Below are positions 17,775 to 27,013 of a DNA stretch of 64,000 nucleotides, one piece after another. The notes under the pieces are model-generated. The model did not search any database, was not told where the DNA came from, and was given only the letters and a program-made list of their open reading frames with translations. Position 1 is the stretch's first letter. The number at the start of each line of letters is the position of its first letter. A program made the translations under genes and the position numbers. Origin of the DNA: Salinibacillus xinjiangensis (GTDB lineage: Bacteria > Bacillota > Bacilli > Bacillales > Alkalibacillaceae); contig NZ_WJNH01000003.1 of NCBI RefSeq assembly GCF_009649735.1, positions 290,629 to 354,628 on the forward strand. The letters are read 5' to 3'.

Positions 17775-18299
17775 ATGCGAAGAGTTGAAGTATCAGCCTA
17801 CCAGCCAAAGTGGAAGGACTTATTTGAACAAGAGGCACGAAGGTTATGTCAATTATTTGGTTCAGTTATCTTAGATATTCACCACATTGGAAGTACATCT
17901 GTTCTAGGTTTACATGCGAAACCAATCATTGACATTATGCCTGTAGTTCAGGATATAGAAAAGGTAGATGCATTTCATGATGACATGATTCAATTGGGGT
18001 ATGAACCAAAAGGTGAGTTCGGAATTTCGGGTCGTCGGTATTTTCCGAAAGGCGGAGAAGAGCGCACCCATCATGTTCATATGTTTCAAACGGGTAGTCC
18101 GCATATCGAGCGCCACTTGGCCTTTCGAGATTTCTTACGCACACATCCTGATGTGGCGAAACAATATGGGTGGCTGAAGACAGATTTGGCTCAGCGCTAT
18201 CCCGAGAATATGAATGGATACATTGAGGGAAAGAATGATTTTGTTCAAACCACTGAGAAACGTGCACTTGAATGGTATCAAAACAGCCGAACGAATTAA
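17775..18299 (+). CDS. GrpB family protein (UPF0157, nucleotidyltransferase-like)
   Basis: 174 residues. The motif HHIGSTSVLGLHAKPIIDI near 35-55 is the nucleotidyltransferase-like core of the GrpB/UPF0157 family; later come GRRYFPKGG and HHVHMFQTGSPHIERHLAFRDFLR. ATG 17775 follows GGGGGAGGC. The substrate is not established for the family. Confidence 0.87.
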   Translation: MRRVEVSAYQPKWKDLFEQEARRLCQLFGSVILDIHHIGSTSVLGLHAKPIIDIMPVVQDIEKVDAFHDDMIQLGYEPKGEFGISGRRYFPKGGEERTHHVHMFQTGSPHIERHLAFRDFLRTHPDVAKQYGWLKTDLAQRYPENMNGYIEGKNDFVQTTEKRALEWYQNSRTN

Positions 18300-18336
18300 C
18301 GGAGTGTTCAGCAATGTGCTGCAACACTCCGTTTTA
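18299..18336. terminator. Bidirectional terminator
   Basis: ACGGAGTGTT / AACACTCCGT with an additional CAGCA/TGCTG inner stem; T-run on the plus side. Lies between convergent genes. Confidence 0.85.
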
Positions 18337-18837
18337 CGTATTGGAAGCTTTAAGTAATTCATATCTATTTTTGACAAAGTGATAGAACAGTATGGTAATA
18401 GCTTGGACGCCCATATAGACTGTAAACGAATACCGTAACGCCCAATTTTTATAATTAAATACATCAAAATGTACATTTAACCATTCATAACCAATACTAA
18501 ATAAAGAACAAATGAGAATATAAAATAATACGGCCAGTCCTTGAATGTTAAATTTTTCATAAACGTAAATAAAAAAGTAACCAAAAGGACCATATAAGAA
18601 ATATAAAAATACATCTGTCAAATCATATTTTCCTGTATCCATCATGTCATAAAAATTAATAGTGGGTCCTGCCATTAAATGGTCTAAAAAGCGAGCAGAT
18701 AAAATCGAAAATATCATAACGAGTATTGTTATCGTTGTGGGAATATGTTTTGGCAGCAGAAACATCACACCATATATAAGAACTAAAGATATGAGGAGAA
18801 ACCATTCATTGTGGTCAAATTCTTGTGGAAGTGGCAT
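18334..18837 (-). CDS. Membrane protein, paralogue-like partner of the next upstream gene
   Basis: 167 residues with about five hydrophobic segments, starting MPLPQEFDHNEWFLL. Contains YEWLNVHFDVFNYKNW, which parallels SEYLLVRWNVITYNSW in the neighbouring protein, so the two are distant paralogues, perhaps of the CBO0543 type. Its ATG overlaps the stop of the upstream gene (TAATG), implying translational coupling. Function unknown. Confidence 0.72.
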   Translation of the reverse strand: MPLPQEFDHNEWFLLISLVLIYGVMFLLPKHIPTTITILVMIFSILSARFLDHLMAGPTINFYDMMDTGKYDLTDVFLYFLYGPFGYFFIYVYEKFNIQGLAVLFYILICSLFSIGYEWLNVHFDVFNYKNWALRYSFTVYMGVQAITILFYHFVKNRYELLKASNT

Positions 18838-19310
18838 TAATTCGGGATCCCCTCCTTGAGCATTCGGTGTTTAAATCCCCGCCTTAATAGTTGTATAAAG
18901 ATAATGACTCCGAATAGTACAAAGATGGAATACCAAGCATTCCAACTGTTATAGGTAATGACATTCCATCGTACGAGTAAATACTCACTTCCGTAGAAAA
19001 TCAATAGGGCTCCCAAGGTTAACACACTTTTTCCAAGTAGTGACTTAAAAGCATCTAATAAATTAAAATACCATAAATACAGTACTGGCAAAATAATAAT
19101 TTCATGTAGCCTTAGAATGGTATAAGGTTCCGCATTTTTGGCCATTTCCCACAGTCCCAAGTTAATGGTTAACACGGCCACATAGCCTGTAATAATAAAC
19201 TCTAAGGTAATTAATATGAAGATATTTTCGAGAATATTTAAGCGTTTATTTATAACAGTAGTTGCAATTAACAATCCAATGATAAGATCAAAAAAAACAA
19301 CGTGTTCCAT
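18837..19310 (-). CDS. Membrane protein, five to six TM
   Basis: 157 residues from ATG 19310 (an in-frame TTG at 19328 is an alternative; neither has a strong ribosome binding site). Hydrophobic throughout with a W-x-V-x-x-Y-x-x-W motif near 117-125. It forms a two-gene operon with the overlapping downstream gene. Family not firmly recognised. Confidence 0.7.
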   Translation of the reverse strand: MEHVVFFDLIIGLLIATTVINKRLNILENIFILITLEFIITGYVAVLTINLGLWEMAKNAEPYTILRLHEIIILPVLYLWYFNLLDAFKSLLGKSVLTLGALLIFYGSEYLLVRWNVITYNSWNAWYSIFVLFGVIIFIQLLRRGFKHRMLKEGIPN

Positions 19311-19458
19311 TGTATCAACCCACTTCAAATTTTCGACGTTATTTTTTGTGAATTATGGTTTTTTTATACAAATTGAAGTGACTTTTTCACATTAGGTGCT
19401 TGCCAAATCTGAATTTCTGGTAATATAATAGGAATTTATAAATAAAGGGGTGGGGAGA

Positions 19459-20247
19459 ATGATACGTCCATTAACAGAAAACGATCGAGATTCATGTATG
19501 AAATTTGTTAAAGAAAAACCTGCTGAAAACTTATTTATAATTGGAGATATCGAAGCGTACGGATTTGATCATGACATCCAAGAAGTGTGGGGAGAATTTA
19601 ATCAAAATGGACAATATAAGGCTGTACTTCTAAGATATCGTGACAATTATATTATCTATGCACCCAATGACTTTGATGTGAGGGGCATAGCCAACATTAT
19701 TGATCAAGATGAACGTAAAAACAAATTCGTTTCTGGGATTGGTCCAATTGTAAATCAAGTTGTTGACCATTTAACTTACAAACCTAATAAACGAAGAGAG
19801 TTTTATTATGCCAAGTGCGAAAGTTTACAAAAGCAAGCCATCTCTAAAGAGGAGATCAAGCAGGCTTCAGTTCACGATATCCCGCGCATAATCAATCTCC
19901 ATGAACAAATCCCTGAGTTTGAAACAAGAGAGGGAAGAGAGGAAAGCTTGAAGCAAAACATGGAGCAAGGTGTTTCCCGTATTTATTACATTGAAGACGG
20001 GGGCGATATCGTTTCAACTGCGATGACCACCGCTGAGAACACTTTTTCTGCTATGATTATTGGGGTTTGTACATTAGAAGGATATAAGAAAAAAGGGTAT
20101 GCTAGTGCTTGTATGACACATCTTTGTGAAAAGTTATTGAGTGAAGGAAAGCACCTTTGTCTATTTTACGATAATCCCGAAGCGGGAAATATATACAAAC
20201 GACTTGGTTTTGAGGATATTGGAAAATGGGTCATGAATATTTATTAA
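19459..20247 (+). CDS. GNAT-family N-acetyltransferase, two-domain
   Basis: 262 residues. The C-terminal domain carries the acetyl-CoA signature: IGVCTLEGYKKKGYASACM (motif A) and FYDNPEAGNIYKRLGFEDIG (motif B). The N-terminal half (RPLTENDRDSCMKFV, NLFIIGDIEAYG) is a degenerate GNAT-like domain, common in Bacillus double-GNAT proteins. ATG 19459 is placed 4-8 nt after GGGGTGGGGA. Substrate unknown. Confidence 0.83.
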   Translation: MIRPLTENDRDSCMKFVKEKPAENLFIIGDIEAYGFDHDIQEVWGEFNQNGQYKAVLLRYRDNYIIYAPNDFDVRGIANIIDQDERKNKFVSGIGPIVNQVVDHLTYKPNKRREFYYAKCESLQKQAISKEEIKQASVHDIPRIINLHEQIPEFETREGREESLKQNMEQGVSRIYYIEDGGDIVSTAMTTAENTFSAMIIGVCTLEGYKKKGYASACMTHLCEKLLSEGKHLCLFYDNPEAGNIYKRLGFEDIGKWVMNIY

Positions 20248-20253
20248 ATCAAC

Positions 20254-20284
20254 AACCCTCTCAACTCTGAGAGGGTTTGATTAT
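20254..20284. terminator. Bidirectional terminator
   Basis: AACCCTCTCA / TGAGAGGGTT perfect 10-bp stem with 4-nt loop between the GNAT gene (+) and the P450 gene (-). Confidence 0.82.
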
Positions 20285-20287
20285 GTT

Positions 20288-21544
20288 TTATTTTTGCTTC
20301 ACTCGATTGATGATAAATCCACTTTTCGGCAAGGTTGGCATCTGACTTAAACTGTAGCTTAAATCCTGAGCAGGTATTTCATAGTCCACCCTATTTACAA
20401 GAAAATCGATGCTTGCTTTCATAATCTCTAAGGTGATTCCTTCACCCGGGCATCGATGTCCCTTGTTAGGATCTCCACCACCTTGGGGAATCAGGTCATA
20501 AAAATTCTCTTCTCTGTCTTGAAAACGTTCTGGACGAAATTCACTAGGCTTCTCCCAAACATTTGGATCATTATGCAAGCCAAATACATCGAGCAAAACA
20601 AGTGTCCCTTCCTCAAATTGGCAGTTATTCCACTCAAAATCTTTTTTTACACGGGCAGCCAAGAATGGTCCAAAAGGATAGAAACGTCTAACCTCCTGTG
20701 CAAACATCTCCAATTCCTCGGGGTCACGCGATTGTAGTTTTTCTTGATATTGTGGATAATCCCGTAATGCCAATGCTCCAAAGGTAATATAGGTCGCAAT
20801 CGCAACAATGGGTCGAATCACATTGATTAATTCAATGGCTGCCATTTTACTATCTAACCTTTTGCCGTCGATATCCTTAAAATTCGCCCAGGCATATAAA
20901 GGGTAGTCTTGATTTGGCTTTAGCTGATCTGACCTAACATCCTCAATGACTTGTTGAATCCAATCCTCCACACGGTTTCTCGCTCTTCTTCCTTCCCAGT
21001 GCTCAGGACCAATATCACCAAAGGAGTAAATCATTGATATGAAATCCTTTGCTCGATCGGTCACTTCAGCTTCTTGGATAGGAATCCCCGCCCAATTACA
21101 CGCTACTCGACATAAAATGACTTGTGATTCTTCAAATAAATTTACTTGTTCAGCTAATTCCCACTTATGAATCGACTGCTCAAACTCCTGAACTACCATA
21201 TTTGCTAACTCTTTTTGGTGTGGCCTTGTCATTAATGACATAAACTGCTGTTTTCTATGTAGGTGCGCTTCACCGTCCATTGTTTGTATGGCGTTTGCAC
21301 CAAATAGAGTCTGCTGAATTCGATTTGGAGCTGCTCCTTTACGTTGAAAACGCTCTGGATCATAAAAAATTTTAGCTGCCTCCACACCAGTCATGCAAAT
21401 AACTTTTTGCCCCATGAGATGGGTTTCAAAAATATCAGTATGGTACCGATCCATTCGATTTTTTATAAAAAGATATCCTTCTTTCATAAGTGTTAAGGAG
21501 TTATCAAGGCCTTCATCTTTTGGAATATTTTCATTTGCTTGCAT
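20288..21544 (-). CDS. cypC: Cytochrome P450, fatty-acid hydroxylating peroxygenase (CYP152/CypC type)
   Basis: 418 residues, close to the 417 of B. subtilis CypC. The heme-binding Cys is in GHRCPGEG near 360. The peroxygenase-specific Arg-Pro pair appears in VIRPIVAIATYITFGALAL, replacing the usual acid-alcohol pair, so it should use H2O2 rather than a reductase to hydroxylate fatty acids. TMDGEAHLHRKQQF also matches. Start ATG 21544 has AAAGGGGT upstream; the frame is open further. Single gene. Confidence 0.92.
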   Translation of the reverse strand: MQANENIPKDEGLDNSLTLMKEGYLFIKNRMDRYHTDIFETHLMGQKVICMTGVEAAKIFYDPERFQRKGAAPNRIQQTLFGANAIQTMDGEAHLHRKQQFMSLMTRPHQKELANMVVQEFEQSIHKWELAEQVNLFEESQVILCRVACNWAGIPIQEAEVTDRAKDFISMIYSFGDIGPEHWEGRRARNRVEDWIQQVIEDVRSDQLKPNQDYPLYAWANFKDIDGKRLDSKMAAIELINVIRPIVAIATYITFGALALRDYPQYQEKLQSRDPEELEMFAQEVRRFYPFGPFLAARVKKDFEWNNCQFEEGTLVLLDVFGLHNDPNVWEKPSEFRPERFQDREENFYDLIPQGGGDPNKGHRCPGEGITLEIMKASIDFLVNRVDYEIPAQDLSYSLSQMPTLPKSGFIINRVKQK

Positions 21545-21704
21545 GTGGTCAACCCCTTTATTTAAATATACTAGGTATAGCATACCCTTAAAGCTAGTGT
21601 TTACTTATATTTAGGGTTCTATGTTTCCATTGAAATTGATATAATAGAAATTGCAAAATAGGCAAAATATTGTCAAAAACTAATTTCGCCTAGGGGGATT
21701 CATC

Positions 21705-22349
21705 ATGGGGAATTTAACAATTGTTTCATTACTAGATGTAATTGGGGAATTATTTTCAGATGAAATATCGATAGCTGTATCTAATACAGATGAATACATA
21801 TATTACCGACCTAGTAAACGAATTGACTTAAAAATTAAACCAGGTGACCAGATTAAAGATGGGACCATTACACATAAAGCATTTACAACAGGTCAAAAGG
21901 TATCTGAATTTATTGATCGAGATATTTTTGGGGTTCCATATCACGGAAGGGCAGTCCCGTTTGAATTGGATGGGAAGCTCGAAGGATGTGTGACGGCTAT
22001 CTATCCTGCTTTAACAGAAGGTAAGTCAGTCATTACAGTCAAAACGCATGATGGGTGGAAACCAATTCCTTTTGATGATGTTAAGTTTTTGGAGGTTCGA
22101 GATCGGAAAACACACGTATTTGCGAATGACTTTACCGGGACACATAATCGAGCACTACAGGAATTCGAATATTCGTTACCAAGGGAGACATTTATCCGTT
22201 GTCATCGGTCATTCATCGTAAATGTTAATCATATTAAAGAGATCTATCCTGATACTCATTCTACTTTTGTATTGGAAATGGATAACGAGGTAAAAGTACC
22301 GGTCAGCCAGTCATACTCCAGTTATTTTCGTAAATTACTCGGGTTTTAA
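21705..22349 (+). CDS. LytTR-type transcriptional regulator with N-terminal sensing domain
   Basis: 214 residues. The C-terminal third is a LytTR DNA-binding domain (DVKFLEVRDRKTHVF, then LPRETFIRCHRSFIVNVNHIKEI). The first 110 residues look like a PAS-like sensor (DEYIYYRPSKRIDLKIKPGDQI) instead of a receiver domain. ATG 21705 follows AGGGGGATTCATC. It sits directly upstream of a CoA-transferase gene, so it probably controls that gene in response to a small metabolite. Confidence 0.85.
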   Translation: MGNLTIVSLLDVIGELFSDEISIAVSNTDEYIYYRPSKRIDLKIKPGDQIKDGTITHKAFTTGQKVSEFIDRDIFGVPYHGRAVPFELDGKLEGCVTAIYPALTEGKSVITVKTHDGWKPIPFDDVKFLEVRDRKTHVFANDFTGTHNRALQEFEYSLPRETFIRCHRSFIVNVNHIKEIYPDTHSTFVLEMDNEVKVPVSQSYSSYFRKLLGF

Positions 22350-22426
22350 CATAAAATTTCTGTTTTAAACAAATATTTTCTTGTTTCACTCAGTTATTCT
22401 CTTTTCCCCTTCATAAATCGCTAAGA

Positions 22427-22442
22427 AACTTATTGATAAGTT
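22427..22442. promoter_or_regulatory. Inverted repeat upstream of the CoA-transferase gene
   Basis: AACTTAT-TG-ATAAGTT: perfect 7-bp arms with 2-nt spacer in the 133-nt gap between the regulator and its neighbour. A candidate operator; no binding data. Confidence 0.4.
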
Positions 22443-22482
22443 AAGATAATTATAAAAGTTATGAAAAAAGGGGATGAGCTAG

Positions 22483-23997
22483 ATGGAGAATAACTACAGA
22501 GACCGAATCAAAGATCCTCGCTTACAGGAGCGTGTCGTTTCAGCAGAGGATGCGGCAGCTTGGATTCAAGACGGGATGACATTGGGGTTAAGCGGATTCA
22601 CACGTGCCGGTGATGTGAAAGCGGTTCCGACTGCATTAGTGAAAAGAGCAGAAACCGAATCCTTCAAAGTAAATATGTTTACAGGGGCATCACTCGGATC
22701 TGATATTGATAAAATGTTTGCTGAAGCTGGTATTCTAAATAAAAGATTACCATTTCAAGCAGACCCAACGATGAGAAAAAAGATTAATCAAGGAGAGCAT
22801 TTGTTTGTTGATCACCATTTATCCCATACTGCAGAGCTATTACGTTCTAATGTATTGGAAACGGTTGATTATGCCATTTTGGAAGCGGTTTCGATTGAGG
22901 ATGGCATGGTGATTCCAACCACTTCAATTGGAAACTCCCAAATTTTTGCGGAAAACGCGAAAAACATTATTGTCGAAATCAACACAGCTCAGCCAGAAGC
23001 ACTGAAGGGTGTTCATGACATTTACAGTATAGAAAAACAAGGGGAGAGACAACCGATTCCATTGACGAAACCAGATGATCGTATTGGTCATGCAGGGATA
23101 CCAGTCGATTTGGATAAGGTAAAAGGAATTGTGTTCACAAACCAAGTCGATTCTCCTTCCACTATTGTTGCACCTGATGAAGAAACACAAGTGATGGCGG
23201 ATCATTTAATGACTTTTCTTCGTAAAGAGATTGAGGTTGGACGTCTAACTGAAAGACTCGCTCCACTGCAGTCAGGAATAGGTTCAGTAGCTAACGCAGT
23301 TCTTCACGGAATGGTGAACTCTGAATTTAAGGATTTAGAGGTTTACTCTGAAGTCCTACAGGATGCTGTGTTTGATCTAATCGATGCTGGCAAAGTCAAT
23401 TTCGCATCTTGCTGTTCCATTACCTTGTCTGAGGAAAAAATGAAACAGGTATTCCATAACTTTGATCAGTACCGCGACAAATTAATCATGCGTCCACAAG
23501 AGCTATCCAACCATCCTGAAATTATCCGTCGACTCGGATTAATTTCAATTAACACTGCGCTGGAATTTGATATTTATGGAAATGTCAATTCTACACATGT
23601 TTCCGGCACGAAAATGATGAATGGAATCGGTGGTTCTGGAGACTTTGCTCGAAATGCACGATTAGCCATCTTTGTAACCAAATCAATCGCTAAAGGTGGT
23701 GATATTTCCAGTATTGTCCCATTTGTTTCTCATGTCGATCATACGGAGCATGACGTTGATGTTGTTGTAACAGAGCAAGGATATGCAGACCTTCGTGGAT
23801 TGGCTCCGAGAGAACGCGTTGAATTAATTATTGAAAACTGTGCCCACCCAACGTATCGTAACCAGTTATGGGATTATTTCTATGAAGCTGTGTCAAAAGG
23901 CGGTCAGACCCCACATGTCTTAGAAAAAGCCTTTTCATGGCATACGAACTTCGCCCAAAACGGTACGATGCGGGAACTTGTAACTGAAGAAGTATAA
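22483..23997 (+). CDS. Acetyl-CoA hydrolase / succinate:acetate CoA-transferase family
   Basis: 504 residues, the full length of the Cat1/AarC class I CoA-transferase family. Features seen: GLSGFTRAGDVKAVP near the N-terminus, GSVANAVLHGM, and the glycine-rich GIGGSGDFARNARLAIF near 385 with the following PFVSHVDHTEHDVDVVVTEQGYADLRGLAP. It would transfer CoA between acetate and succinate or hydrolyse acetyl-CoA. AAAAGGGGATGAG precedes ATG 22483. Likely controlled by the LytTR regulator. Confidence 0.88.
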   Translation: MENNYRDRIKDPRLQERVVSAEDAAAWIQDGMTLGLSGFTRAGDVKAVPTALVKRAETESFKVNMFTGASLGSDIDKMFAEAGILNKRLPFQADPTMRKKINQGEHLFVDHHLSHTAELLRSNVLETVDYAILEAVSIEDGMVIPTTSIGNSQIFAENAKNIIVEINTAQPEALKGVHDIYSIEKQGERQPIPLTKPDDRIGHAGIPVDLDKVKGIVFTNQVDSPSTIVAPDEETQVMADHLMTFLRKEIEVGRLTERLAPLQSGIGSVANAVLHGMVNSEFKDLEVYSEVLQDAVFDLIDAGKVNFASCCSITLSEEKMKQVFHNFDQYRDKLIMRPQELSNHPEIIRRLGLISINTALEFDIYGNVNSTHVSGTKMMNGIGGSGDFARNARLAIFVTKSIAKGGDISSIVPFVSHVDHTEHDVDVVVTEQGYADLRGLAPRERVELIIENCAHPTYRNQLWDYFYEAVSKGGQTPHVLEKAFSWHTNFAQNGTMRELVTEEV

Positions 23998-24010
23998 TTT
24001 TATGTTTGGT

Positions 24011-24042
24011 CTGGTATCAATCAATGATACCAGGCTTTTTTT
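24011..24042 (+). terminator. Terminator after the CoA-transferase gene
   Basis: CTGGTATCA / TGATACCAG stem with 5-nt loop, then GCTTTTTTT. Confidence 0.9.
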
Positions 24043-24140
24043 CGTTTTGTCAGACTGAACAACGCCTTTAAGATTTACATAAAATTACCACTATTGGTAC
24101 AAATTACGAGTAACAATATCTTTGGTGGTGTTCTGTTTTG

Positions 24141-25382
24141 ATGTTAAGAATTTTTAACCTGACAATGATCTCGGTCATTTTATTTCCCATATCCGTGCTA
24201 GCAAATGAAGCTCTCCCTTCAGAAGATGTGCATGTGGCCTTTATTCAAGATGGGAACCTCTGGTTATGGAGTGAACAAGGTGAAACACAAATCACAAAGT
24301 CAGGTGGTGTGTATGATCCACAATGGTCCTTTGATGGAGAATGGATTCTTTATCAAAAAGCAATCGAGACAGAAAAAAGGACCGATCATAACGAAATTTG
24401 GGTTTACAACCGGAAATCAGGTGAGCATAAAAAGATTTTCTATAATGGAAGATTACCAAAATGGGCACCCACTCAAAACCTGATTGCCTTCCAAAGTGAG
24501 GAAGTTTTAAATGTGTCAGACTTAGAGCGCTTCCATAACGTAGCCTTAGGTGTCAATGGCTATACATGGCTTCCCGATGGAAGTGGCTTTTTGTTATCTT
24601 CTCAGGCAGATTTAGTCCCAATAGGCTGGACGAATCCGAAGCTATACCGAAAAAGTCTTCCTGAAAATATCAATAAAGTAGAAATCTTTAAAGATGTGAA
24701 AGAGTTTTTTACCATTCCAAATGAATTGGGTATAGGGGATGATACGATATGGGCTATTACAGCAGGCGGCTTACAGTTTTCTCCTAGTGGAAAGTGGATA
24801 TCCTTTGTTGTTTCCCCAACCGCATCCATGTCTATGGACACCAATATGCTTAGCGTGATTTCAAGTAATGGGAAACGCTTCGAGGTATTAGATGAGATTA
24901 TATTTGAAGTAGGAAAACCGAAGTGGGCTCCGGAGAAGGATATGCTAGCCTATATTGCTGGTCAAGGCAGGATTGTCTTTGGCTTTAAGGATAAGAATTT
25001 AAAGGTAAAAGAAATGCCTGTATCCGAATCCTTAACTCCGAAAAATTATGCCGAGCTTGATTTTACTTGGGTCGATGATAATAAGATCGTCACTTCAAGA
25101 ATAGAAGAGCGAGAATGGTCCAACAACGCCAAGGAACATCCACTACCTGCGCTTTACTCTATCCAACTAGAAGGGAATAAGCAAAGACGGATTACCGACC
25201 CACCAGAGGATTATGGAGATTATGCACCTCAATATCTTCTTAATGCCCAAAAGTTGATTTGGTTTCGACAGCAATCCTTAACTGAACGCAACAAGGACCT
25301 ATGGATAGGGGATGCAAATGGAAAAAATGCTCATGTATGGCTTAAAAATGTTGAAGATGTTTCAGTATATGAAATAAAATAG
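24141..25382 (+). CDS. TolB-like beta-propeller protein, exported
   Basis: 413 residues. A Sec signal peptide (MLRIFNLTMISVILFPISVLA, cut before NEA) is followed by WD40-like/TolB propeller blades: HVAFIQDGNLWLW, YDPQWSFDGEWILY, PKWAPTQNLIAFQS, LQFSPSGKWISFV, PKWAPEKDMLAYI. No catalytic domain is visible. TTG 24138 immediately before the ATG is an equally possible start after GGTGGTG. Extracytoplasmic binding or scaffold role inferred. Confidence 0.75.
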   Translation: MLRIFNLTMISVILFPISVLANEALPSEDVHVAFIQDGNLWLWSEQGETQITKSGGVYDPQWSFDGEWILYQKAIETEKRTDHNEIWVYNRKSGEHKKIFYNGRLPKWAPTQNLIAFQSEEVLNVSDLERFHNVALGVNGYTWLPDGSGFLLSSQADLVPIGWTNPKLYRKSLPENINKVEIFKDVKEFFTIPNELGIGDDTIWAITAGGLQFSPSGKWISFVVSPTASMSMDTNMLSVISSNGKRFEVLDEIIFEVGKPKWAPEKDMLAYIAGQGRIVFGFKDKNLKVKEMPVSESLTPKNYAELDFTWVDDNKIVTSRIEEREWSNNAKEHPLPALYSIQLEGNKQRRITDPPEDYGDYAPQYLLNAQKLIWFRQQSLTERNKDLWIGDANGKNAHVWLKNVEDVSVYEIK

Positions 25383-25421
25383 ATAGAGTATAAAAGATTA
25401 TAGATAGAAAAGGGAAGAGAA

Positions 25422-25925
25422 ATGGAAAATACAATCACTATTGATGGAATGAACACAACGGATTGGGAGCAGGTTTTAACCATTTACCAAGAAGGTATCG
25501 ACACAGGAAATGCAACATTTCGAACGAAAGCCCCGACATGGGAGGAATGGAATCATTATCATTTAATGGATTGCCGATTGGTCGCGCGAGAAGGGGATAA
25601 AGTATTAGGATGGGCTGCTTTAACTCCCACCTCCAAAATGGAGGCCTATGCCGGTGCTGCGGAGCTAAGTATTTATGTAGGCCGAAACAGTAAAGGCAAG
25701 GGTGTTGGCAGTCAGCTACTCCAAGCACTCATTCAACGTAGTGAAGAGAAGGGGTTCTGGACGTTACAGGCTGGCATTTTTCCGGAAAATACATCTAGCA
25801 TACACCTACATAAAAAACATGGCTTTCGCGAAGTGGGCAGGAGAGAACATATCGGGAAGTTAAATGGAGTGTGGCGAGATGTCATCCTGCTAGAGCGTCG
25901 TAGTCATGTAGTTGGAATGGAATAA
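25422..25925 (+). CDS. GNAT N-acetyltransferase, phosphinothricin/methionine-sulfoximine acetyltransferase type
   Basis: 167 residues. Typical PAT-family features: YQEGIDTGNATFRTKAPTWEEW, then LSIYVGRNSKGKGVGSQLL (acetyl-CoA binding), ENTSSIHLHKKHGFREVGRREHIGKLNGVWRDV. AAAGGGAAGAGAA precedes ATG 25422. Likely acetylates small amine or amino-acid analogues. Confidence 0.88.
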   Translation: MENTITIDGMNTTDWEQVLTIYQEGIDTGNATFRTKAPTWEEWNHYHLMDCRLVAREGDKVLGWAALTPTSKMEAYAGAAELSIYVGRNSKGKGVGSQLLQALIQRSEEKGFWTLQAGIFPENTSSIHLHKKHGFREVGRREHIGKLNGVWRDVILLERRSHVVGME

Positions 25926-25935
25926 GAAGTAACTG

Positions 25936-25971
25936 ATGCGTTTCCACATATAAGTGGAGACGCATTTTTTT
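25936..25971 (+). terminator. Terminator after the PAT-type gene
   Basis: ATGCGTTTCCAC / GTGGAGACGCAT stem (one T-G pair), 6-nt loop, then seven T. Confidence 0.9.
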
Positions 25972-26097
25972 ATACAGGTACAGAATACAACAGGTCATGT
26001 TCCAAAACCTGCATCCCATACCACATTTAACCAAATGTATTTTTACACTTTTTATAATGATGATAAGAAATTTAGCTAAATAAGGTGGGTGAATGAC

Positions 26098-26988
26098 ATG
26101 TTAGCTGTTAATGAGATCACAAAACAATATGGAGAAAAGGTAGTGTTAAAGAATGTCAATTTAACGTTTGAGAAGGGAACATGCTACGGGCTTGTTGGAC
26201 CTAACGGAGCCGGAAAATTTACCCTCATGAAAATCATTGTTTCCATCATTACGGATTATAAAGGTTCAGTGGATTCCTCGCTATCCACTACATCCTTAAA
26301 GGAACAAATTGGGTATATCCCTCAGGACATTTGCATGGAAGAAAAACGAACAGCCAATTCAAATTTGCAGCTATTTGGAAAATTATACGGACTAAAGGGA
26401 AAGGTTCTCGAGCAGCGTTTGAAGGAAGCTTTGACATTAATCGGATTAAAAAATCATGGTCAGGAAAAGGTTCAGACTTTTTCAGGAGGAATGAAAAGAA
26501 GGTTAAACATCGGATGTGCACTCATGCATCGACCAAGCATCGTTGTCATGGATGAACCAACAGTCGGGATTGATCCGCAATCAAGACAACAAATCTACAA
26601 TATAGTCGATGATTTAAAGCAAAAGGGCTGTACAATTATTTATGCCAGTCATTATATGGAGGAAGTCGAGCGTCTGTGTGATTATGTGGCCATGATGGTC
26701 CATGGAACCATTATCGAAGAAGGAGAAATCGGTGAAGTCCTACAGAAATATACGCAGCCTTCTGTTTATGTTGAAGGTGAATTTAATGAAAACGAATTTG
26801 GTACCTTAGGGACGTTTATCCCCAAAAATGCAGGATATTTGATGCAAACAAGCGAACCATTGAAAACAATGGAAAAACTGATTCAATACTGTAAAAGGAA
26901 TTCTATTGGAGTGAATCGATTAGAACTCGCAAGACCTCGTTTAGAGGATGTATTTTTTTCAATGATCGGAAGTCAATTGCGTGACTAA
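26098..26988 (+). CDS. ABC transporter ATP-binding protein with altered Walker A
   Basis: 296 residues. ABC domain with Q-loop (GYIPQD), signature FSGGMKRRLNIG, Walker B IVVMDEPTVGIDP and H-loop (ASHYMEE). The P-loop reads GPNGAGKFTLM: the Ser/Thr after the invariant Lys, which coordinates magnesium, is Phe (codon TTT; TCT would be Ser). The rest is intact, so it may be a recent inactivating or weakening change. Start ATG 26098 suits AAGGTGGG better than GTG 26089. Partner permease follows; NatA/DrrA-type exporter, substrate unknown. Confidence 0.85.
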   Translation: MLAVNEITKQYGEKVVLKNVNLTFEKGTCYGLVGPNGAGKFTLMKIIVSIITDYKGSVDSSLSTTSLKEQIGYIPQDICMEEKRTANSNLQLFGKLYGLKGKVLEQRLKEALTLIGLKNHGQEKVQTFSGGMKRRLNIGCALMHRPSIVVMDEPTVGIDPQSRQQIYNIVDDLKQKGCTIIYASHYMEEVERLCDYVAMMVHGTIIEEGEIGEVLQKYTQPSVYVEGEFNENEFGTLGTFIPKNAGYLMQTSEPLKTMEKLIQYCKRNSIGVNRLELARPRLEDVFFSMIGSQLRD

Positions 26989-27013
26989 TGAATTATTAAT
27001 GGGAGTGTTATAT

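Noticed and set aside
17935..18476. Long minus-strand frames opposite the GrpB-type gene
   Set aside because: The + strand frame carries clear family motifs and a ribosome binding site; the opposite frames are shadows.
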